A DNA stretch of 20,320 nucleotides. Source: Chrysochromulina tobinii (lineage: Eukaryota > Haptophyta > Prymnesiales > Chrysochromulinaceae). Under the pieces are notes generated by a model. The model was not told the origin of the DNA and did no database searches. It worked only from the letters and a program-made list of their open reading frames with translations. A program made the position numbers and the translations under genes. Shown piece by piece: positions 1 through 6,513 of this stretch. Numbering within the stretch: the stretch's first letter is position 1; every line of letters begins with the position of its first letter. The DNA is taken from contig JWZX01000581.1 in assembly GCA_001275005.1 (NCBI GenBank), positions 1-20,320 of the forward strand, given 5' to 3'.

Positions 1-1384
1 CGGGCGGCGGGGCTGCGGGCGGCGGCGGTGGTGGGGCGGGCGATGGTATAGCGGGCGGTGGCGCGGCGGGCGCATAGGCACCCGTCATCTCCATGCCAAC
101 CTCCTCGTCGTCCTGCTCCACTTGCGCCGCCTCTTGCTCCTCCTCCTCGTCCTCGTCCACCGCATGGCCGAGGGTGGCGGGCGCGACGCTCAGCCGGCGT
201 ACCTCAACGGTCGCCTCCTTAAGCCAGCCCGGGGTGCCACCCGAGGCGGCGCCCGTCGACGCGCCGCCAGCCGACGCGACGCCCACCCTAGCTGAGAGTC
301 GCCCCGGCGTCACGCCGAACTCGTCGCCGTAGCCATTGTCGGTCGTGAGGGCGGCGGGATCCGGCGTGAAGATGGATGAAGCGGCCGCGGCAGTGTGCAT
401 CGAAGGTGCGGCGGCGGCGGGTGTCGCGACCGATGCGGCAGTCCGGAGGATGCCGCCGACGGCGACCGTCATATCCATCGTCGGCTCATCCTCCTCCAGC
501 GCGACCGCAGCCGCCACCGAGGCGAAGGCGGCCTGCGCGAGCGTGTTTCCCGCCGAGGCATTGCGGAAGATGCCGCCGACGGCGACCGTCAGGTCCATCG
601 TGTCCTCTGCGACGTCCGCCTCGACGCCCCCGAACGTGCCCGTCGCCTCCTCGTCGGCGCCCGCGGCCGCCGCGCGAGCCTGCTCCGCACGCACATCCTC
701 TTCGAGCAGCGAACCGAGCGCGGGCACCCACTCGTCGGCTAGCCTGTCCTCCTCGAGCAAGCCCCCAAGGGTCGGCGTGTGGTCTCCTTGCGGCGTGCCG
801 CCTTCGCCGTAGGCGCTCTCGAACGTCTCGGCGGGCGAGTAGAAGACATCGGCGGCTGACGAGGCCACTGAGGGCGTCGGGCTCGTCACGGACGTCGATG
901 CTGGCGGCACGGCGGGGGTGGCGGACGCGGCGGGCACGAAGAGCAGTGGCGGCAGTGCAGCTGGCGTTGGTGCTGCCGCCACTGGTGCGGATGGGGGAGG
1001 CGGTGCCGTCGCAGGTGGCGCGGGTGGCGGTGGCGGAGCCAGATCCGATGAGCCATTGGCGCACGGGAATGGGTCCTCCTCCTGCATTGCGGCAGCAGCT
1101 TCGGCTGCGGCAGCTGGCGAAGTGATCGTGGTGAGCGACGTTCGCCGCATGTAGCGCAGCGCGGCAGGCGAGGGCTCCGGTGAGTTCCGCGGGATCTCGA
1201 CCTCAGTAACGTGGCCGAAGGTGACGGACTTGCGCCGCCCGTCACCGACCATACCGATGATCGATTTGCGTGGCCGCTTCGGTGGACCCTGATCATTCTC
1301 CTTTTCAGGCTCCACCAAAGGCGCCCCGGGCACCTCGCTCGAGGACGCCGCCGCGTCGCCCGTGGACCTGCGGGTGGACGGCAT
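1..1384 (-). CDS. KNL1: KNL1/Spc105-like kinetochore scaffold, N-terminal part (runs off left edge)
   Basis: An open frame of 461 codons runs from an ATG at 1384 to the window edge with no stop. An in-frame TGA at 1453-1451 lies just upstream. The N-terminus has a basic stretch (PPKRPRKS, residues 34-41) and then RRKSVTFG (residues 50-57), which contains a K-x-V-x-F protein phosphatase 1 docking motif followed by HVTEVEI. Farther in are three MELT-like motifs preceded by acidic residues: MDLT at residue 263, MDMT at 303 and MEMT at 431. In KNL1/Spc7/Spc105 proteins an N-terminal RVSF site recruits PP1, and phosphorylated MELT motifs recruit Bub3-Bub1 to the kinetochore; this layout matches. 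The rest is Pro/Ala/Ser/Glu-rich and disordered. The C-terminal coiled coil and RWD domains would lie outside the window, so the call rests on short motifs. A different disordered PP1-binding protein is the main alternative. Confidence 0.55.
   Translation of the reverse strand, partial: MPSTRRSTGDAAASSSEVPGAPLVEPEKENDQGPPKRPRKSIIGMVGDGRRKSVTFGHVTEVEIPRNSPEPSPAALRYMRRTSLTTITSPAAAAEAAAAMQEEDPFPCANGSSDLAPPPPPAPPATAPPPPSAPVAAAPTPAALPPLLFVPAASATPAVPPASTSVTSPTPSVASSAADVFYSPAETFESAYGEGGTPQGDHTPTLGGLLEEDRLADEWVPALGSLLEEDVRAEQARAAAAGADEEATGTFGGVEADVAEDTMDLTVAVGGIFRNASAGNTLAQAAFASVAAAVALEEDEPTMDMTVAVGGILRTAASVATPAAAAPSMHTAAAASSIFTPDPAALTTDNGYGDEFGVTPGRLSARVGVASAGGASTGAASGGTPGWLKEATVEVRRLSVAPATLGHAVDEDEEEEQEAAQVEQDDEEVGMEMTGAYAPAAPPPAIPSPAPPPPPPAAPPP
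437..606 (-). repeat. Two MELT-like repeat units spaced exactly 120 bp apart
   Basis: The coding sequence around MDMT (478-467) and MDLT (598-587) is nearly identical over about 30 bp. Both read T-M-D-[M/L]-T-V-A-V-G-G-I-[L/F]-R on the minus strand. The spacing is 40 codons, suggesting duplication of one MELT module. A third, more diverged motif (MEMT, 94-83) lies nearer the edge without the VAVGGI tail. Confidence 0.6.
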
Positions 1385-1554
1385 TGCACCGACAACCGCA
1401 GACGGTACAGTCGCTTTCAAACTTCGCGGGAAGCGCTCGATTCGGCGCCTTCAAAAAAATCCAGCAAATTTAGGTCGATGGGGTCCGGAGCAGTTCTTTC
1501 ACAGCATGCGAAGACGCATTTCCGCCGCGTTCCAAGTGGAACTCGGAGAATCCA
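1385..1554. promoter_or_regulatory. Divergent intergenic region (presumed bidirectional promoter)
   Basis: This 170-bp gap separates the start codons of the minus-strand KNL1-like gene and the plus-strand repeat protein. Both promoters and 5' UTRs must lie here or overlap the neighbouring genes. I see an A-rich patch near 1454-1471 but no clear TATA box or initiator. The regulatory role is inferred from layout only. Confidence 0.4.
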
Positions 1555-3909
1555 ATGTTCTCATCGCTCAGCGACGCGCTCGGCCTAAGCACGTCGCCCG
1601 CTGGCTATGAGGGTCTGCCGACAGCCGCGCCCGAAGCTCCCGGCGGCATCGAGGCCGTGGCATTCCTCAAGGAACTCAAGGATCGGTTTCAGCTCCACGT
1701 GACTAGCAATACGCACCGCCTGCAGCAGCCGATCCTAGCCATCTCTGAGACGGTGGACTCGTTCCTCATCGACTCGATCGCTGCGGCGAACAAGCGCTTC
1801 ACCTCGGTATGGCCCGCCGAGCGCCTCGGCAAAGAGTTCGAGTTCGAAGGGCCCGAGGCCATCGACGCCTTTATCGCCCTCGTGAGCAAGGCGCGAGAGC
1901 TGGACACTAGGCTGCAGAAGCGCTTCGACCAGGTCGTGCCCAAGAAGGCGACCGAGGGCCGCTTCTGGTGGCGCTACTTTGGCCATGTGCACACGCTGCT
2001 CGTGCGCATCGCGCCCACCTCCGACGAGATGCTCGCCGACCTGCTCGAGAAGCTGCCGGCGGCGCGCCCTCTCGCTGAGCGGCGGTACGCGCCGGCGAGC
2101 ACGCTGCTGAGCGAAGAGGCGCTGCCCCGTGACAGGGTGCTCCAGTTCCTCGAGTATGCGTCCACCATACTCAGCGACGAGGAGACGCTGAGCGCGCTGG
2201 GCGACGAGGCCATCACGATCGCCTCCGCCGAGATGGCGGCGAAGGCCGAGGCAGCGGCCAGCGACGCCGAGAAGGCGGCGAGCGCCGAGACCGCCCAGGA
2301 GAACGCGAAGCACATGGCCGAGCTCGAGGCGGCGCTCAAGCAAGCCGTAGACGCCCAGGAATACGCCCAGGCGGGCGAGCTGCAGTCGCAGATCAGGAAG
2401 CTCAAGTCGACCATCGAGGCCGCCGCAGCCGAGGCTCCAGCGCCTGCGCCAGCGCCCATGCCCACCGAGGAGGAGCTGCTGCGCTCGGCCGGCAGATTGT
2501 GCATCTTGTACCAGATGGAGCTGCTCGAGCACAAGGGCATTGAGCGCCTGTGGGGCTGCCAGCAGCTGCACCCGCCCCACCTGATGAAGCGCTTCGTCGA
2601 CATGAACGGTGACGTGGAAAAGGAGATCCAGGAGAAGCTGCAGGAGTTCATCAGCGTCTGCCAGCAGGCGCCGGTCGCTGCCATCGCCAAGCTGCGCCAG
2701 AAGCCCTCGGACGATGTGACGAAGCGCCGGTACGCGCCGGCGGCCGAGCTTGGCACGGGCGCCGAGTTGGGCGTACCTCGGCTGCTCGAGATCGTGTGTG
2801 GGCTGCGCGAGATGCTCGAGGCGCCCGAGACGGCGCGCGCGGTGCAGGCGAGCGCCAAGGCCGCCGTCGAGAAGGTGGCGCAGCAGGAGGGCGTGAGTGA
2901 GAGCGAGGAGGCGCAGAAGGCATGCATGGACCTCGTGTGCCGCTGGCAGCGTGAGTACCTCGAGCACGCGGGCGTGCAGCACGACAAAGGCATGCGTCTC
3001 ATCTGGACCATCCCCGAGGTCCACAAGCTGGAGGGGCCGGAGGAAAGGGAGCTGCTCCAGGCCTTTGGCAAGCTGCGGCTCGCGATGCAGGCCACGGTGA
3101 ACAACGCGACGATCGAGGCGACCAAGCCACCTGAGGTTGAGCCGGAAGCACGTCGCTTCGCACCCGCGAGCGAGCTGCAGACAGAGGGCGAGGTCTCGAG
3201 AGCCAAGGTGCTCAAGTTCACACGCGAGGCCGCGAGCCTGCTCCACTCGGAAGAGTCCCAACAGCTGCTCGTCAAGGCGGTCGCGAGCGGTGGGAAGTCG
3301 GCCCTGGCCACTGTCTCGGTGCAGTGGCAGCGCCAGCTGCTCGAGCACCACGGCATCCAGATGGACTTTGGGTGCCGCGCGCTCGGCGAGGTGCCGCGCC
3401 GCTTCGGCTCCGACAAGGAGGTAATGACCGCCTTCAAAGAGTTCCAGGTGGCGTGTACCACCTCGATGCAGAAGGCGTGCCAGCGCCACATGATCGACCA
3501 GAACAAGCCGCCTGACGTGGCGCCTGAGGCGCGCCGCTTCAAACCGGCGGCCCACCTGCAGGATGACGGCGATCTCTCCCGCTCCAAGATCCTCAAGTTC
3601 ACGCGAGAGGCCACCTCTGTCCTGCTCAACGACGAGTCCATCGCGATGCTCGCCCGTGTGGGGCGTTCTGCGCCTGGAGGACCCAAGAGCCAGGAGGCCA
3701 TGCAAGCGATGGGTACGCTCTCGGTGCAGTGGCAGCGCCAGCTGCTCGAGCATCACGGCATCCAGATGGACTTTGGGTGCCGCGCGCTCGGCGAGACGCC
3801 CATGCGCTTCGGCTCGGACACCGAGGTGATGACGGCCTTCGAAGGCTTCGCACAAACATGCATGATGAGCGTCAAACGGGCCTGCGTGCACGCACTTGTC
3901 GACAAGTAA
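1555..3909 (+). CDS. BSD/UVR-like repeat protein, four tandem ~130-aa repeats, function unknown
   Basis: Intronless 784-aa frame ending in TAA. Residues about 90-150 end in VVPKKATEGRFWWRYFGHVH, which resembles the C-terminal half of a BSD domain (conserved F-W-x-x-Y-F). Residues 255-288 (AELEAALKQAV...EYAQAGELQSQIRKL) resemble a UVR helical hairpin as in UvrB/UvrC and Clp adaptors. The protein also holds four copies of a repeat that opens RR[YF]-x-PA and contains WQR-x-x-LE-H-x-G-[IV]-Q. They start near residues 176, 391, 533 and 660, and the UVR hairpin sits inside copy 1. Copies 3 and 4 are almost identical through the QWQRQLLEHHGIQMDFGCRALGE segment. I do not recognise the repeat family. 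No signal peptide or membrane segment is seen, so it is probably cytosolic or nuclear. The ATG at 1555 is the first in frame after the upstream neighbour's promoter gap. Confidence 0.75.
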   Translation: MFSSLSDALGLSTSPAGYEGLPTAAPEAPGGIEAVAFLKELKDRFQLHVTSNTHRLQQPILAISETVDSFLIDSIAAANKRFTSVWPAERLGKEFEFEGPEAIDAFIALVSKARELDTRLQKRFDQVVPKKATEGRFWWRYFGHVHTLLVRIAPTSDEMLADLLEKLPAARPLAERRYAPASTLLSEEALPRDRVLQFLEYASTILSDEETLSALGDEAITIASAEMAAKAEAAASDAEKAASAETAQENAKHMAELEAALKQAVDAQEYAQAGELQSQIRKLKSTIEAAAAEAPAPAPAPMPTEEELLRSAGRLCILYQMELLEHKGIERLWGCQQLHPPHLMKRFVDMNGDVEKEIQEKLQEFISVCQQAPVAAIAKLRQKPSDDVTKRRYAPAAELGTGAELGVPRLLEIVCGLREMLEAPETARAVQASAKAAVEKVAQQEGVSESEEAQKACMDLVCRWQREYLEHAGVQHDKGMRLIWTIPEVHKLEGPEERELLQAFGKLRLAMQATVNNATIEATKPPEVEPEARRFAPASELQTEGEVSRAKVLKFTREAASLLHSEESQQLLVKAVASGGKSALATVSVQWQRQLLEHHGIQMDFGCRALGEVPRRFGSDKEVMTAFKEFQVACTTSMQKACQRHMIDQNKPPDVAPEARRFKPAAHLQDDGDLSRSKILKFTREATSVLLNDESIAMLARVGRSAPGGPKSQEAMQAMGTLSVQWQRQLLEHHGIQMDFGCRALGETPMRFGSDTEVMTAFEGFAQTCMMSVKRACVHALVDK
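3151..3906 (+). repeat. Near-identical tandem repeat copies 3 and 4 inside the BSD/UVR-like gene
   Basis: The DNA at about 3319-3390 recurs at about 3724-3795, a 405-bp offset (135 codons), with almost no difference. Flanking parts of the two units are much more diverged. That contrast suggests recent partial gene conversion or strong constraint on the WQRQLLEHHGIQMDFG core. Confidence 0.75.
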
Positions 3910-4664
3910 GAGTGATTCTCACCTGGCGCACTCCGGCGGCGAGCGAGCTGGCGTAGCAACGCGGAGATGGGTCAGCCATAGGTCAGCCACACCAAATCCC
4001 CCACGGTGTCACAGACGCGAGCCACGAGTGCAAACGCGGGTCAACCTTTGCTCGATATGTGCCCCCGGTGCCTGCTGTGCTGCGGTTTCCTGCGGTTTCC
4101 TGTGGTTTCCTGCTGTTGCTTCCTGCGGGCTGGTTACTCTAGCAGCGAGGCATTTGTTGTGTGCGGCGTGCGGCCGCGCTGTGTGTTACGTGGCGCGTGT
4201 GTCTACAGTGTATGGGTCCCGCGGGTACGGGGTCCGGTCGTTTTGTGCCACGGTGCCATCGCGCATCGGCGGTACAATTTTGTTCGCTGCAGCGTGGATT
4301 TCTATTTCGACATCGGTTCATCGCTCACGTCGGCCCGGGGAAGGGGACGGTGCGGACGCGCCGCGCCTGCAACCAACGAAGCCTGCAACCACAAACCCAT
4401 GCACAAACCTGTGCAGACCTTGGGGGGCCTGCAAAGGGCCTGCTCCTGCTGCACTCCTCTGCCGTCTCAGTGGGATTGTGCCGGGACGCGCCACGCGGGT
4501 GACCGATGTGCTATGAGGATGAAGGTGCTTTGACGTCGATTGAGGAGGTAAACGTGAGGGCATGTTCAAAAAAGGGATTTTCGCGAAACATGTCTGCGAC
4601 ATCGACGCTTCTTTCATGGGCTCTCGGCGGCGGGCGGGCCGCTCCCCAACCCAGTACCCGTGTG
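3910..4664. other. Intergenic region with a short 10-bp tandem repeat
   Basis: I see no supported gene in these 755 bp. They hold the 3' flank of the repeat protein and the 5' flank of the phosphatase. At 4081-4110 the unit tgcggtttcc occurs three times in a row (third copy tgtggtttcc), followed by a pyrimidine-rich run to about 4125. Several overlapping small open frames exist on both strands but none has recognisable protein content. Confidence 0.5.
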
Positions 4665-5923
4665 ATGACGAAAACCCTCGTGGTCTGGGATTTCGACTGG
4701 TGCGCTTGCAGCGCCCACTCTAGGCATGGAGCAGCCCCTTCAGCTACGCGTTGTCCTGCGTGAGCACGTGTGCAGGTCGCTTGTGAACGAGAACTCGGAC
4801 ACCTTTGTCATGGACGTGCTGGATCCATCCAAGAAGATATGGGCTCGAGCCCGGCGCAAGGCTAAGGACCTTGGCTGGACGCAACTCATGGACTGGTGTG
4901 TAGGTGAGCGCCGTGACGCCCGCGCATTCATCCGCTGCCGTGCCCCGAGTGATGCGCCAGATGCTCGCACTTCAGGCCAGCTGCACGACGCCGGACACAC
5001 CAAGGAGGACATGCGAGCAGCGCTCATCAAAATCCCGGTGCTCCAGGGCGCGCTTGCCGCGGTGGAGCTGGCGAAGAAGAACGGGGCCGAGCTGCGCTGC
5101 CTGAGCGACGCCAACGAGTACTACATCGGTTGGATCCTGGAAGCGCTTGGTATGCGAGCCACACGGCTGGGCGGTGCCCACCGGCCAACGTCTCGCTGCG
5201 CCAGTGTCGCGCCGCCCGCACTTCTCCCCGTGGTAAGCGCATCTCCTCGGCCTCCGGGTCGCCCCGTATGGATGCAGGGATCGCCGACGCGTTCACCATA
5301 GTGGTGACCAACGTCGCCTCCACCGACGACTCCGGACGCGTGCGCATCCTCCCTTACCAGCCCTTGGACGTGCCGCACGGGTGCCGATTCTGTCCGGCAA
5401 ACCTCTGCAAGGTGCCTCTCCGATCGTGCCAGCCACTCGCCTGGAAGCCCTTCTGCTCTCTCCACGCGCTCCAGCAGCACGCCTTCGCTGTCGTGCCACA
5501 GGGGGCCGTGATGGACCGTTGGCTCGCTGAGTTTGGCGACGCGCGCCCGCGGTGCATCTACGTGGGCGACGGAGAAGGTGCTCGCGCCGCGCGCGCGCGC
5601 ACCATGCCGTGAGGTGGCCGCATCGCACCGACCTGTGCGAGCGCCCCGCATCCCTCTCGGCGTGGCTCATCTGTGTGGAAGGCGACTTCTGCACTGATGA
5701 CCTCTGATGACCTCTGATTACATCCCTCATCTGTGTGGCAGGCGACTTCTGCCCGTCCATGCGGCTCGCCTCCACGGACGTGCTCTGTGCGAGGCTGTCG
5801 CCGCACGACGGGCTGCTCAGGAAGATTGCCAATCCGCCCGAGGGAGCCCCGAGGGTGCGAGCAGATCGCGTGACCCCGCGCTCCCTTGCCGCCGCCCTCC
5901 GCACGAGGTGCTTGCTTGCTTGA
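4665..5923 (+). CDS. PHOSPHO1/2-type HAD phosphatase, six exons
   Basis: Exons 4665-4699, 4776-4903, 4976-5149, 5278-5411, 5502-5577 and 5742-5923 join at canonical GT-AG sites (introns of 76, 72, 128, 90 and 164 nt) into 242 codons plus stop, the usual length for this family. Motif I is WDFDWSLVNENSDT (catalytic Asp pair in DFD; the family usually has DFDNT). The SDAN segment fits motif II. CRFCPANLCKG is the family's Cys-rich signature, and YVGDGEGDFCPSMRL is motif IV (usual form GDGxND). Known relatives are Mg-dependent haloacid dehalogenase phosphatases acting on phosphocholine/phosphoethanolamine (PHOSPHO1) or pyridoxal 5'-phosphate (PHOSPHO2); the substrate cannot be assigned here. The DFCPS wording is closer to PHOSPHO1. 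An in-frame upstream ATG at 4590 would add a 25-residue extension. I prefer 4665 because motif I normally lies near the N-terminus. Confidence 0.85.
5666..5752 (+). repeat. Duplicated 3' splice site and exon start in phosphatase intron 5
   Basis: A 27-bp sequence at 5666-5692 recurs at 5726-5752 with one mismatch, exactly 60 bp apart. It covers the end of intron 5 and the first codons of exon 6 (GDFC). Copy 2 has the CAG acceptor at 5739-5741; copy 1 has AAG at 5679-5681. Between them is a 10-bp direct repeat (atgacctctg, twice). Splicing to copy 1 would read GDFCTDDL and then stop. Confidence 0.8.
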
Positions 5924-6513
5924 TTATGTGCTTGCGTGCTTGCAGAACGCTGATCGTGGCGGCTGGGCGCATTGCAAACGCCCGCAGGTGTCCGCCCAGA
6001 TCCACGAATGGTCGGAGGCGGACGACGGCGCTTCATTGGCGGCAGGTTTCTCGGCGGCTTTCGCCGGGTAAACACAACGAGTCAAAACACGGGTCACGGC
6101 CCCATGTCTGCTCCGTCCCCAAATGATCCCCAATGTGTGAACTGGGCTCCTGGAGTCAAGTCAATGCTAACGAGCGAAACAAGACATTTCAAAACCGAGC
6201 GATAAACGGATCTCAATCTTGTGGTTACACGCGCTGAGCTCACACCACAGCGACTCCACAGCGACATACAGTCACTGTCTCCCAGGTACTTTCAGCTGAC
6301 TCCGGTGACTGACGATCAGCTTTTGAGTGTACAGCAAAGTGGTATGCTTGGCGTGGGCAGTGGTCTCCATCCACACCCCTGCGTCTCGCGGCTCCATAGC
6401 GCTGCTGCTTCCTGCTCCTCCGAGAACGACCGCCGCAACACGCCCTTGGTAACCTCTCCGTTGGAGTGCAGCGCGCGCGAGTTCGTGGGCGAGAGCGGCC
6501 GGGGCACCGCTCC
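5924..6513. other. Convergent intergenic region, no gene seen
   Basis: These 590 bp lie between the stop codons of the plus-strand phosphatase and the minus-strand ARL fusion, so they must contain both 3' ends. A tgcttg-rich stretch at about 5910-5943 ends in TTGCAG and could mimic a tiny intron, but the phosphatase already has its full family length. I see no clear poly(A) signal. Confidence 0.45.

Noticed and set aside
336-1125. Several plus-strand frames opposite the KNL1-like gene
   Set aside because: They are Ala/Arg/Ser low-complexity shadows. The minus frame is open to the window edge and holds ordered motifs.
1735-3891. A 718-codon open frame antisense to the BSD/UVR-like repeat gene
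   Set aside because: It is Leu/Arg/His-rich with no domain, and arises because the GC-rich codons of the sense gene rarely give antisense stops. The sense frame has clear repeats and motifs.
3896-4533. Overlapping small plus-strand open frames in the intergenic region
   Set aside because: Compositionally random, Cys/Arg/Val-rich, with no motif and no splice logic linking them to neighbours.
5904-5943. A putative ~38-nt intron (GTGCTTGC to TTGCAG) that would extend the phosphatase C-terminus
   Set aside because: Shorter than any other intron here, and the protein already matches the family length when it ends at 5923.
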